Assembly (NCBI RefSeq): GCF_029626145.1
Contig: NZ_JARUBJ010000002.1
Coordinates: forward strand, 402,501 to 466,500
Direction: 5' to 3'
Length of the DNA stretch: 64,000 nt
Origin: Micromonospora sp. WMMD961
Lineage (GTDB): Bacteria > Actinomycetota > Actinomycetes > Mycobacteriales > Micromonosporaceae
A program made the position numbers and the translations under genes. The notes beneath the pieces were generated by a model, which made no database searches, was not told the DNA's origin, and saw only the letters and a list, made by a program, of their open reading frames with translations. This document shows positions 8,081 through 16,056 of this stretch, in pieces. Each line of letters starts with the position of its first letter. The first letter of the stretch is position 1.

Positions 8081-9919
8081 CTAGGCGTCCAGGCCGCGGA
8101 GCACCAGCGGGAGCCGGGTCACCGCGCCGTCGACCACCCGGACCGGTACGCCCCAGTCCTGCCGGGTCAGGTGGCACGCCGCGTGTTCGACGTCCGCGTC
8201 ACAGGTCGCCGCCTGGGCGGTCACCTGCAACACCCCGGCGGTGACCTCGCCGTTCAGCACCAGTCGACGGGACAGCTCGGTGCCTGCGCCGGCACCCTCC
8301 ACGAGCAGCTCCGGCGGAGACGCGGAGACCACCAACCGGGTCGACGGCCCGTACGTCTCGTCCAGCTTCTGCCCCGGCGCCGGGCTGAAGACGATGTCCA
8401 GGGTGACCTCACCGGCCGAGACGTCGGTCGGCTTGCGTTCGGTGCGGTGCCGGGGCCCGTCCACAGTGCTGGCACCCGCAGCCGACAGGGCACCCGGAGC
8501 GAGCCGGGTCAGCCGGTGCGCGGCCGACTCCACCACCAGCACCTCACCGGTCGGGGTGAGCACCAGGTCGCTGGGCTCCGCCAACCCGTCGGCGACGGTG
8601 GAGACCTGGTTGCTGTCCGGGTCGAAGCGGCGCACCGCCCCGTTGTACGTGTCCGCGATCAGCACCGAGCCGTCCGGCAGCGCGCACACACCCAGCGGAT
8701 GCTGGAGCAACGCCGACTCCGCCGGGCCGTCGACATGCCCGAAGTCGAACAGGCCCTGCCCGACGGCGGTGCCCAGCACACCGTTCTCCACGTAGCGGAT
8801 GGCGCTGGTCTCGCTGTCGGCGACCCAGAGCCGGCTGCCGTCGGCGGAGACGGAGAGCCCGGACGGCTGCGCCATCCACGCCTCGGCCAGCGGGCCGTCG
8901 CGCAGCGCCTCCACGGTGGTCCCCGCGTACATGCCGGCGGTCCGCTTGATCGGGTCGAACCACCAGAGCTGGTGGATGCCAGCCATCGCGACGATCAGCT
9001 TGTCGTCGTACCAGGCCAGGTCCCACGGCGACGAGAGATCCACGGAGAGCGCGTCGTGGGCGTGGTCGTCGACCTCGGCACGCCACTGCCGGCCACTGCC
9101 GGCCGCGGTCACCACCTCGCCGGACTCCAGCCGTACGCCGCGCAGCAGGTGGTTGACCGTGTCGGCCACCACGAGGTCGTAGCCGGCGATCTCGGCGACA
9201 TGCGTGGGTAGCAGGCACACCCCCTGCGGTTCGGAGAACGTCGCCGCGGCAGCCGGTCCATCGGCGCGGCCCCGCTCGCCCGAGCCGATCCGGCGCACCG
9301 GCGTCTCGCCGTCCGGAGCCACCTCGACCAGGGAGTGCCGGGCCGAGTCCGACACCAGCAGGTTGCCGCTCGGCAACTGCGTCGCCTTGCCCGGGAAGCG
9401 CAGCGCGGTCTCCGGCGCCGGGGGCGGAACGTACGGCCCGTCGCCCCGGTGCAGGGTGCCCTTGGCCTCGTGGGTGGCGATCAGCTCGTCGATCAACCGG
9501 GCCAGCCCTTCGGCGTGCCCCTCGCCGGCCATGGTGGCGACGACGTACCCCTCGGGGTCGATCACCGACAGCGTCGGCCAGGCCCGAGCCGCGTACTGCT
9601 GCCACATGTCCATCTCGGGATCGTCGAGTACGGGGTGGTGCACCCCGTAGCGCTCGACGGCGGCGGCGAGCGCGTCGGGGTCCTTCTCGTGCTCGAACTT
9701 CGGCGAGTGCACACCGATCACGACGAGCACGTCGCCGTACTTCTCTTCCAGCGGGCGCAGCTCGTCGAGGACGTGCAGGCAGTTGATACAGCAGAAGGTC
9801 CAGAAGTCCGCAATCACGATCTTGCCGCGAAGGTCCTGCAAGGTCAGATTCCGGCCGCCGGTGTTGAGCCACTGCCGACCCCGCAGTTCCGGTGCCCGTA
9901 CACGCGCTGTCGTTCCCAT
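8081..9919 (-). CDS. Thioredoxin-fold/NHL-repeat protein (NHLRC2-like)
   Basis: A 612-residue protein. It joins an N-terminal thioredoxin/TlpA-like domain (about 1-150) to a six-bladed NHL beta-propeller (about 165-480) and a C-terminal beta-rich domain. The redox motif is in ADFWTFCCINCLHVLDEL, with C44-I-N-C47 as the likely CxxC pair preceded by an extra Cys. NHL blades show repeats such as LLVSDSARHSLVEV, DLVVADTVNHLLRGV, LWVADSETSAIRYV and VLIADTYNGAVRRF. The architecture matches NHLRC2-type proteins, whose molecular function is unsettled. No signal peptide is visible from the ATG at 9919, so a cytoplasmic location is likely. It converges on pxpA across the repeat terminator. Confidence 0.85.
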   Translation of the reverse strand: MGTTARVRAPELRGRQWLNTGGRNLTLQDLRGKIVIADFWTFCCINCLHVLDELRPLEEKYGDVLVVIGVHSPKFEHEKDPDALAAAVERYGVHHPVLDDPEMDMWQQYAARAWPTLSVIDPEGYVVATMAGEGHAEGLARLIDELIATHEAKGTLHRGDGPYVPPPAPETALRFPGKATQLPSGNLLVSDSARHSLVEVAPDGETPVRRIGSGERGRADGPAAAATFSEPQGVCLLPTHVAEIAGYDLVVADTVNHLLRGVRLESGEVVTAAGSGRQWRAEVDDHAHDALSVDLSSPWDLAWYDDKLIVAMAGIHQLWWFDPIKRTAGMYAGTTVEALRDGPLAEAWMAQPSGLSVSADGSRLWVADSETSAIRYVENGVLGTAVGQGLFDFGHVDGPAESALLQHPLGVCALPDGSVLIADTYNGAVRRFDPDSNQVSTVADGLAEPSDLVLTPTGEVLVVESAAHRLTRLAPGALSAAGASTVDGPRHRTERKPTDVSAGEVTLDIVFSPAPGQKLDETYGPSTRLVVSASPPELLVEGAGAGTELSRRLVLNGEVTAGVLQVTAQAATCDADVEHAACHLTRQDWGVPVRVVDGAVTRLPLVLRGLDA

Positions 9920-10082
9920 GCCCTCAGCCTGCCACGCGCCACAGGCAGGATCGCCGTGACCCGGACGACAACAGGTGTCGAGACGTCCGGCCGCGGCGAT
10001 CGGTGGCGGCTCAGCAGTGCGGTGCTCAGCGTGTCGAGTTGCCCAGCTGCCAACGATCAAGGAGTTGACGCGCCGGGTACGA

Positions 10083-10120
10083 CGACGGCGAGGGTACGGT
10101 CGCCCGTGCCCCCGCCGTCG
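10083..10120 (-). terminator. Strong hairpin terminator after the Pro/Gln-rich gene
   Basis: A 17-bp stem (10083-10099 with 10104-10120; one mismatch, one G-U) and a TCGC tetraloop lie just past the stop at 10127 on the minus strand. Confidence 0.7.
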
Positions 10121-10126
10121 GTGGAG

Positions 10127-12871
10127 TTACTTCGTGGCCGGCTTGAGGCAGAGCACCCGGTTGGTGCCGTCACCCGGCAGCACCACGTGCGGCTGCGTCG
10201 GGTCGGTGCACTTCTCCTTCGCGTCCACCTTCGACACGATCGTGAAAGCGTCCGCCTCGCCGCAGTCCGCTGCCGAAGCGCCACCCTGACCGGACTGCTT
10301 CACGCAGGTGCCGACGGCCGGGTCGAAGGCCGGCGCGTCGTCCTTGCCAACCTTGCCGAGCAGCAGCAACAGGCCGAGCGGCACCGCCAGGATCAGCACC
10401 GCGGCGATCAGCACCGCGGCCAGCACCCGACCGTTGCGTACCTTCGGGGTCGGCGGCTCGACCTTCGGGTCGTCGACGTCCGGCTTGAACGCGTCGAACC
10501 GACCCTGGTCCGACTGGCCGGCTTCCTGGTCCCAGGACGACGGGGGCTGCTGGGCAGGCGGGAACGATGGCGGGAAGTTGCCGCCCGGCACCGGCTCGGT
10601 TGCCGGCCCGGCACCGAAGCCCGGCCCGCCGAAGCCACCGGAGTTCGGTCCACCGAAGTCCGGCCCGCCGAAGGCGGTGGTTCCGTTGACCGCGGCGGCG
10701 CCGGCGGCCGGCGACCCGGGGCCGCCGAACTGGTCGGCCGGGCGTTCGGCACCGGCGTGCGGTCGGTTGCCGTTGACCGGCCGGCTGTTGCCGGGGCTGT
10801 CGACGAAGGACGGCACACCGGGCGGGAACGCCGGCGGCGCCTCACCGAACGCGTTCGGTGCGGGCTGCTGCCGGTCGTCGAAGCGCGGATCGGCTGCGGG
10901 CTCGCCGCCCCAGCCGGGGCCGGCCTGCCGCTGCGAGTCGTCCTGCCAGTCGGGCACGACCGGGCGTTGCGAGTCGTTCTGCCACTCTGGCGCGGCCGGC
11001 CGCTGCGAGTCGTGCTGCCAGTCGGGCACGACCGGGCGTGGCGAGTCGTTCTGCCACTCCGGTGCGGCCTGCCGTTCGGCTGGCGGGTCGGCCTGGAACG
11101 CCTCCGGCTCCGGCTCGTTCTCCGGCTCGGGCCGAGCCGGGCGGCCGTACACCCGAGGTTGTGGCGAGGCCGTGCCGGACGGTCGAACGGCCTGGTCGGT
11201 CGGGGGCATCACACGGCTGGCCAGCGGCACCGAGGCGCTCGCCGTGGCCCGGGCGACCGCGCCGGCTGCCGATTCGGCCTCCGACGTCGGTACGACGGCA
11301 CGGCCTGCCCCGGACTCCGGAGAGGTACGCGGGGCAGGCACCACCGCACCACTCACGGAAGCGTCCTCGGCGCGGCCCCAGCCGGCCGGTTCCGCCTCGT
11401 ACTGTGCGGCGGTCTCCGGTGCCTCCCGCTCGGCGTACGCGTGCGGCTCGGGGCTCGGGGTGAACTGGGCCTGGGGTGCCGCGTAGTCGGCCGGCGGGAG
11501 GGCAGCCAGGCTGGCGCCCGGCACGCGCTGCTCCTGCGGCGGCAGCGGCACCGCGTTTGCCGGCGAGATGCCCGGCGCGGGCCCGGGCTGGTAGGCGGGT
11601 GCCTCGTCGCCGCGGTTCGCTTCCCAGCCACCGCGGGACTGGGCGGAAGCCTCCGCCTCGGCGCGACCCCACACCTCACCGGGTGCCCACGGTTCGGCCT
11701 CCGGCACGGCGGGGGTGTGCGGTGGCGCGTTGTCCGGGTTGGCAGGCCAGCCGGGCGTGCCGTCGTTGCCGGGCACGCTGGCGCTGGCGCGAGCGGGGAG
11801 GCCGCTCTGCTCCGGCGGGGTCCACCCCGACGGCTCCGGCCGATCGGTCGGCTGGTCCTGGGGTGAGAGCACCCAGTCGGGCTGCTGCGGGCGGCCCTCG
11901 GCGCCCTGCCAGGCGGCGGGCTGCGCGGGCTGGTCCTGTCGTGCGTCGCCGCCGTCATTCCAGGCTGCGGGCTGCGCCTGCTGCTGTGCGGCCCACCCGC
12001 CGGACTGCGCCGGGTCGTCCTGGCCGGGCCGGTTCGGCCCCGGCACCTGGGCTGCCCCGCGGGCGGCGTTCGGCTGGGCGGCCTGTCCCCACGCGGGGGC
12101 GGGCTGCTCCGTCGGCTCGGCGGGCTGGCCCCAGGTCGGCGGTGACTGTTCGGCCGGCGTCCACACCGGCTGCTCGGCGCGCGCGGCGGCACTGGCGGGC
12201 CAGCCGCCGTTGCCGGGCGCGTCGTCCTGCTGGGTACTGCCGGACCAACCACCGGCCTGCGGCGGCTCGGGATGCTGCGGCTCGGCCCCGCGCCAGTCAC
12301 CAGCGGGCGGCTTGGCCTGTGCGGCGCCACCCCAGCCGCCGGACTGGGCCGGGTCGTCCTGGGCAGGCCAGGCAGCGGTGGCCGGGGGCACCTGCGCGGC
12401 ACCTCTCGCGGCTGGCTGGGCCTGCGCCCACTCGGGCTGCTCAGGGGCGCTCGAGGTCCAGTTGGGTGCCGGTGCGCTCTGCTCGGCCGGCGTCCAGCCC
12501 TGCTGCTGGGCGGCCCACGGGCCAGGCTGGGCCGGGGCCGGTGCGCCATCGTTGCCGGGCCAGCTGCCGGGCTGCTGCTGCGGTGGCTCGCTCGTGCCAC
12601 CGCCGGCGGCCCAGGCGGGCTGCGCCGGGTCGTTGGGTTGCGGGGCAGCACCCCAGGCGGGGGCGGGCGGCTGCTCAGGTTGGGTCGCCCAGGCCGGCGT
12701 CGACGGGTTGGGCCGTGTCGGCGGCGGGGGCGCCCAGCCCAGGTCGGGGCCAGCGGCGTTGTGGCCGTTGTCCGGCTGCGCCGGGCGGTCGCCGTACGGC
12801 GCCGGTCCGCCGGCGCCCGGTGACACCTCGTCCGGCTCTTGGCCGGGACGGTGCGGGCCCTCGGACGTCAT
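10127..12871 (-). CDS. Long Pro/Gln/Trp-rich protein with C-terminal membrane anchor
   Basis: A 914-residue protein. About 800 N-terminal residues are low complexity, rich in Pro, Ala, Gln, Gly and Trp and built on recurring AWG/PAWG, QDDPAQSGGW and PEWQNDSQRP-type units. Four or five degenerate copies of (D/E)WQ-x-DSQRP are visible in the stretch encoded by about 10920-11080. One strong membrane segment follows (LAAVLIAAVLILAVPLGLLLLL). The C-terminal domain of ~75 residues has paired cysteines (GTCVKQ, AADCGEAD, EKCTDP, RVLCLKP), resembling the extracytoplasmic LppU-type domain of actinomycetes. The N-terminus would be cytoplasmic and disordered. The ATG at 12871 follows GGAGG at good spacing. 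Function unknown. Confidence 0.7.
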   Translation of the reverse strand: MTSEGPHRPGQEPDEVSPGAGGPAPYGDRPAQPDNGHNAAGPDLGWAPPPPTRPNPSTPAWATQPEQPPAPAWGAAPQPNDPAQPAWAAGGGTSEPPQQQPGSWPGNDGAPAPAQPGPWAAQQQGWTPAEQSAPAPNWTSSAPEQPEWAQAQPAARGAAQVPPATAAWPAQDDPAQSGGWGGAAQAKPPAGDWRGAEPQHPEPPQAGGWSGSTQQDDAPGNGGWPASAAARAEQPVWTPAEQSPPTWGQPAEPTEQPAPAWGQAAQPNAARGAAQVPGPNRPGQDDPAQSGGWAAQQQAQPAAWNDGGDARQDQPAQPAAWQGAEGRPQQPDWVLSPQDQPTDRPEPSGWTPPEQSGLPARASASVPGNDGTPGWPANPDNAPPHTPAVPEAEPWAPGEVWGRAEAEASAQSRGGWEANRGDEAPAYQPGPAPGISPANAVPLPPQEQRVPGASLAALPPADYAAPQAQFTPSPEPHAYAEREAPETAAQYEAEPAGWGRAEDASVSGAVVPAPRTSPESGAGRAVVPTSEAESAAGAVARATASASVPLASRVMPPTDQAVRPSGTASPQPRVYGRPARPEPENEPEPEAFQADPPAERQAAPEWQNDSPRPVVPDWQHDSQRPAAPEWQNDSQRPVVPDWQDDSQRQAGPGWGGEPAADPRFDDRQQPAPNAFGEAPPAFPPGVPSFVDSPGNSRPVNGNRPHAGAERPADQFGGPGSPAAGAAAVNGTTAFGGPDFGGPNSGGFGGPGFGAGPATEPVPGGNFPPSFPPAQQPPSSWDQEAGQSDQGRFDAFKPDVDDPKVEPPTPKVRNGRVLAAVLIAAVLILAVPLGLLLLLGKVGKDDAPAFDPAVGTCVKQSGQGGASAADCGEADAFTIVSKVDAKEKCTDPTQPHVVLPGDGTNRVLCLKPATK

Positions 12872-13149
12872 GGGTGCGCCTCCTCCATCACATGTCGGCT
12901 CGCCGGTGCCGATCGGTCTCCTCGGCGTGGCTGCCGGCGTCACCGGCGTACCGCTGTGCCGGCTCCCCGCACGGTATCGGGTAGCGGCACGGCGCGTCCA
13001 AGGAGCACTGGTCGTCACTGCGCGTGGCCGGTCGGTGTCGAGCAGCTTCTGTCAGCTCGGCCTCTGCCGGGTCGGCGGGCGGCGACCGAAGCCCACCGTA
13101 CCGGGCGCTGCGGCAGGGCGGAATCCCGGTGGTGGGTGGTGGGAAACGC
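12872..13149. other. Non-coding upstream region of the Pro/Gln-rich gene
   Basis: I see no supportable gene between the Pro/Gln-rich gene start and the hairpin at 13150. It should hold the promoter of that gene on the minus strand, but no convincing -35/-10 pair was identified. With the hairpin, the gene-free stretch extends to 13214. Confidence 0.5.
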
Positions 13150-13183
13150 CGATGGCCCACCCGGCGGGCCGGGTGGGCCATCG
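13150..13183 (-). terminator. Palindromic terminator after the 45-residue gene
   Basis: CGATGGCCCACCCGGC and its exact complement are separated by only two bases. It lies 31 bp past the stop of the small gene at 13215. Confidence 0.6.
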
Positions 13184-13214
13184 ATCTGGAGGAGGTGCGG
13201 AATGTCGTGGAGCG

Positions 13215-13352
13215 TCAGCTCATGTGACGCTGGGCGATGACGAGGATCTCCTCGCGAACTGCCGGCGAGTTCGCCGAGCGCAGCGCGTGCTCGATGGCAC
13301 GGGCGCGGCGGCTGGCGTCGCGGTGGTTGCGGATTCGCTCGATCATGCTCAT
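13215..13352 (-). CDS. 45-residue basic protein of unknown function
   Basis: The short frame MSMIERIRNHRDASRRARAI continues as an Arg/Ala/Glu-rich helix and ends EEILVIAQRHMS. It has no membrane segment or signal peptide and should be largely alpha-helical. Support for a real gene: AGGGGGA seven bases before the ATG at 13352, an AT-rich leader typical of a promoter, and a terminator 31 bp past the stop. A second ATG six bases in would give a 43-residue product. I do not recognise a family. A basic helical peptide could bind nucleic acid or a partner protein, but that is a guess. Confidence 0.6.
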   Translation of the reverse strand: MSMIERIRNHRDASRRARAIEHALRSANSPAVREEILVIAQRHMS

Positions 13353-13509
13353 TGGTGGGTCCCCCTAGCTATTCGGTTGTCAGCCCCTGATGCATCTATT
13401 CAACAGCAGAAGCCGGCGAACTTCCATCGATTATTAGGTGAGCTGGGACACTTGCCTAACAATCAAAGGTCAACAAGCTGTCTGGCTGACGGTTTCGTCG
13501 CCCAAACGA
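13353..13509. promoter_or_regulatory. AT-rich leader of the 45-residue gene
   Basis: This stretch is clearly AT-richer than its surroundings. It holds several candidate minus-strand -10 sequences (for example TAGCTA close to the ribosome-binding site). It probably drives the small gene strongly; the exact promoter cannot be fixed by eye. Confidence 0.4.
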
Positions 13510-13553
13510 CACGGCCGGTGTGCCGGGTGTTAACCCGTGGCACACCGGCCGTG
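13510..13553 (-). terminator. Terminator of the bkd operon
   Basis: A perfect 15-bp stem (CACGGCCGGTGTGCC at 13510-13524, complement at 13539-13553) with an inner GGG/CCC pairing follows the E2 stop at 13571. Confidence 0.75.
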
Positions 13554-13570
13554 GCTGGTGTTACGAACGA

Positions 13571-15061
13571 TCAGGTCCAGGCGAGCAGCGCCGCCTCCGG
13601 ATCGGCGAGGAAGTCGCCGATGTCGCGCAGGAACTTCGAGCCGAGCTCACCGTCGATGATCCGGTGGTCGAAGCTCAGCCCCAGCGTGGTCACCTGACGT
13701 ACCTTGACCTTGCCCTTGTGCACCCAGGGCATCTCCCGCACCGCACCGAAGGCCAGGATCGCGGACTCACCCGGCGGCAGGATCGGCGTGCCGGTGTCCA
13801 CCCCGAACACGCCGACGTTGGTGATGGTCAACGTGCCACCGGACATGTCCGCCGGCGAGGTGCGGCCGGACTTGGCCGTCTGCACCAGGTCGGTCAGCGA
13901 GTCCGCCAACTCCCGCAGCGAAAGTCGGCCGGCGTCCTTGACGTTCGGCACGATCAGGCCACGCTCGGTGGCTGCCGCGATACCGAGGTTGACGTACTCC
14001 TTGACCACGATCTCGTCGCCGGCCCAGGTCGAGTTGACCATCGGGTGCCGCTGCACCGCCAGCAGCACGGCCTTCGCCACCAGCAGCAGCGGCGAGACCC
14101 GTACGTCACGCCACTCCCGTCGGTTGCGCAGCCGCTCCAGAGCCTTCATCGCCCGGGTCACGTCGACGGTCAGGAACTCCGTCACGTGCGGAGCGGTGAA
14201 CGCCGAGCGCGACATGTTCTCGGCGGTGAGCTTGCGTACCCCCTTGACCGGGATGCGCTGCTCGCGGTCCGCGCCGAAGCTCGCGGCGCTCGTCGCCGTC
14301 GCCGTGATCGGCTCGGCCACCACGGTGGCGCCGCTCGCCGCCCGCTGCACGTCCTCGCGGGTGATCGAGCCCAGCGGGCCCGAACCGGTCAGGGCAGCCA
14401 GGTCGACCCCGAGATCCTTGGCGAGCTTGCGCACCGGCGGCTTGGCGAGCACGCCCGCCGCTCCGGGTCGATCATGGACTTGTGGTGCCGGAGTTGCCCG
14501 GGTTGGAGCAGGTTTGTCACCCGCCACAACTCCATGATCGACCGGCGCGGGGGCCGGCGCGGGGGCCGCGGGGGGCGGTGCGGGGGCTGCGGGGGCGGTG
14601 TTCTTGCGTGGGCGGCGCTTCGCGGTCGTGGTACGCGGGCCGTAGCCGACCAGCACCGCGGTCCGCCCACCAGGGGCCGGACCGCCGATCAGGCCGGGCT
14701 CCACCATGCCCTCGGCCGGCGCCACCTCCACCGCCGCCAGCGAAGCCGCCGACGGGGTGGGTAGGTCGCCGCTGGAGGTGGCCGTGGTCGACGGGGCCTC
14801 CAGCGGACCGGCACCCGGGTCGGTGTCGATCGCGATGATCGGCGCACCGACCTCCACCGTGGTGCCCTCCGGGTGGAAGATCGTCTGCACCTGTCCGGCC
14901 CACTTCGCCGGAATCTCCACCGCCGCCTTGGCCGTCTCCACCTCGACGATCGGCTGGTTCAGCTCGATGGTGTCGCCGACCTTGACCAGCCAGGACAGGA
15001 TCTCGCCCTCGGTCAGGCCCTCGCCCAGGTCGGGCAGGTTGAACGTCTTGATCCGGGACAT
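13571..15061 (-). CDS. bkdC: Branched-chain 2-oxoacid dehydrogenase E2 (dihydrolipoyl acyltransferase)
   Basis: E2 core of the branched-chain 2-oxoacid dehydrogenase complex, 496 residues. It transfers acyl groups from lipoate to CoA. One lipoyl domain (about 1-80) carries the lipoylation motif VEVETAKAA (Lys45). The peripheral-subunit-binding domain is at about 215-250 (VRKLAKDLGVDLAALTGSGP). The C-terminal catalytic domain ends in LSFDHRIIDGELGSKF, the DHRxxDG active site. The linker between lipoyl and binding domains is Pro/Ala-rich and contains, at about 174-199, a stretch encoded by an in-frame palindromic repeat (14466-14543). The GTG at 15070 overlapping the E1-beta stop is an alternative start; the ATG at 15061 begins the conserved sequence. 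Translation is coupled to the gene upstream. Confidence 0.9.
   Translation of the reverse strand: MSRIKTFNLPDLGEGLTEGEILSWLVKVGDTIELNQPIVEVETAKAAVEIPAKWAGQVQTIFHPEGTTVEVGAPIIAIDTDPGAGPLEAPSTTATSSGDLPTPSAASLAAVEVAPAEGMVEPGLIGGPAPGGRTAVLVGYGPRTTTAKRRPRKNTAPAAPAPPPAAPAPAPAPVDHGVVAGDKPAPTRATPAPQVHDRPGAAGVLAKPPVRKLAKDLGVDLAALTGSGPLGSITREDVQRAASGATVVAEPITATATSAASFGADREQRIPVKGVRKLTAENMSRSAFTAPHVTEFLTVDVTRAMKALERLRNRREWRDVRVSPLLLVAKAVLLAVQRHPMVNSTWAGDEIVVKEYVNLGIAAATERGLIVPNVKDAGRLSLRELADSLTDLVQTAKSGRTSPADMSGGTLTITNVGVFGVDTGTPILPPGESAILAFGAVREMPWVHKGKVKVRQVTTLGLSFDHRIIDGELGSKFLRDIGDFLADPEAALLAWT
14466..14543. repeat. Translated GATCATG-type palindromic element inside bkdC
   Basis: GGTCGATCATGGACTTGTGG (14466-14485) and its complement (14524-14543; 19 of 20 match) enclose 38 bp. 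The element reads in frame on the minus strand as VDHGVVAGDKPAP followed by TRATPAPQVHD within the flexible E2 linker. The arm resembles those of the intergenic elements at 36601, 54361 and 55449, although the loop differs. Confidence 0.75.
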
Positions 15062-15066
15062 GTCGC

Positions 15067-16056
15067 TCACCAGCCGAAGGTGCGGTCGACGGCGTCGAGC
15101 ACCCGGTCGAGGTCGGGCAGATATTCCTCCTCCACCCGGGCGGCCGGGTAGGGGGTGTCGAAGCCGGTCACCCGCAGCACGGGCGACTCCAGGGAGTAGA
15201 AGCACTCCTCGGTGATCCGGGCGGCCAACTCGGCGCCGAGACCGATGTTCGACGGCGCCTCGTGCACCACTACCGCGCGGCCGGTGCGCTTCACCGACTC
15301 GTACGCGGCGCTCAGGTCCAGCGGGGAGAGCGAGCGCAGGTCGATGACCTCCAGCTCCCGGCCGTCCTCGGCGGCGGCGGTCGCCGCCTCCAGGCAGGTG
15401 CGCACCATCGGCCCGTAGGCCAGCAGGGTGACGTCGGTGCCGGGCCGCACGACCCGGGCCGAGTGCAGGGGGTACGCCTCGGACAGCGGCGCGTCCAGGT
15501 CGACCGGACCCTTCTCCCAGTAGCGCCGCTTGGGCTCCAGGAAGACGATCGGGTCGTCCGAGGCGATGGCCTGCTGGATCATCACGTACGCGTCCTGCGG
15601 GTTGGCGCAGGACACCACCTTGAGACCGGCGGTGTGCGCGAAGTACGCCTCCGGCGACTCGGAGTGGTGCTCGACCGCGCCGATGCCGCCGCCGAACGGA
15701 ATCCGGATCACCATGGGGATGCTGAGCTTGCCGCGCGAGCGGTAGTGCATCTTCGCCACCTGCGACACGATCTGGTCGTACGCGGGGTAGACGAAACCGT
15801 CGAACTGGATCTCGCAGACCGGCCGGTAGCCACGGATGGCCAGGCCGACCGCGGTGCCGATGATGCCGGACTCGGCCAACGGGGTGTCGATCACCCGCTG
15901 GTCGCCGAAGTCCTTCTGGAGCCCGTCGGTGATCCGGAAGACGCCGCCGAGCTTGCCGACGTCCTCGCCCATGATGATGACCTTGGGGTCGGTCTCCAGG
16001 GCGCGGCGCAGGCCGGTGTTGAGGGCCTTGCCGAGGGTGAGCGTCTCCGTGGCCAT
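15067..16056 (-). CDS. bkdB: Branched-chain 2-oxoacid dehydrogenase E1 beta subunit
   Basis: Transketolase-like E1 beta subunit of 329 residues, forming the alpha2-beta2 thiamine-diphosphate decarboxylase with the gene upstream. Motifs: IIMGEDVGKLGGVFRIT, RVIDTPLAESGIIGTAVGLA (the Glu that activates the cofactor), EIQFDGFVYPAYDQI, and IPFGGGIGAVEHHSESPEAYF with the active-site HHS. The C-terminal domain includes VLRVTGFDTPYP. The ATG shares its A with the E1-alpha stop, and the stop lies six bases before the E2 ATG, so the three genes form one coupled operon. Assignment to branched-chain rather than pyruvate substrate rests on the split-subunit E1: actinomycete pyruvate dehydrogenase normally uses a single-chain AceE. 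Confidence 0.9.
   Translation of the reverse strand: MATETLTLGKALNTGLRRALETDPKVIIMGEDVGKLGGVFRITDGLQKDFGDQRVIDTPLAESGIIGTAVGLAIRGYRPVCEIQFDGFVYPAYDQIVSQVAKMHYRSRGKLSIPMVIRIPFGGGIGAVEHHSESPEAYFAHTAGLKVVSCANPQDAYVMIQQAIASDDPIVFLEPKRRYWEKGPVDLDAPLSEAYPLHSARVVRPGTDVTLLAYGPMVRTCLEAATAAAEDGRELEVIDLRSLSPLDLSAAYESVKRTGRAVVVHEAPSNIGLGAELAARITEECFYSLESPVLRVTGFDTPYPAARVEEEYLPDLDRVLDAVDRTFGW

Noticed and set aside
9000..9250. Plus-strand open frame across the NHL gene
   Set aside because: Antisense shadow of the propeller-coding sequence, no domain and no start signal.
10308..13018. Several long open frames on the plus strand and the other minus-strand frames of the Pro/Gln-rich gene
   Set aside because: Their composition (Gly/Arg/Ser-rich without domains) mirrors the codon bias of the real minus-strand gene, and none has a good start or ribosome-binding site.
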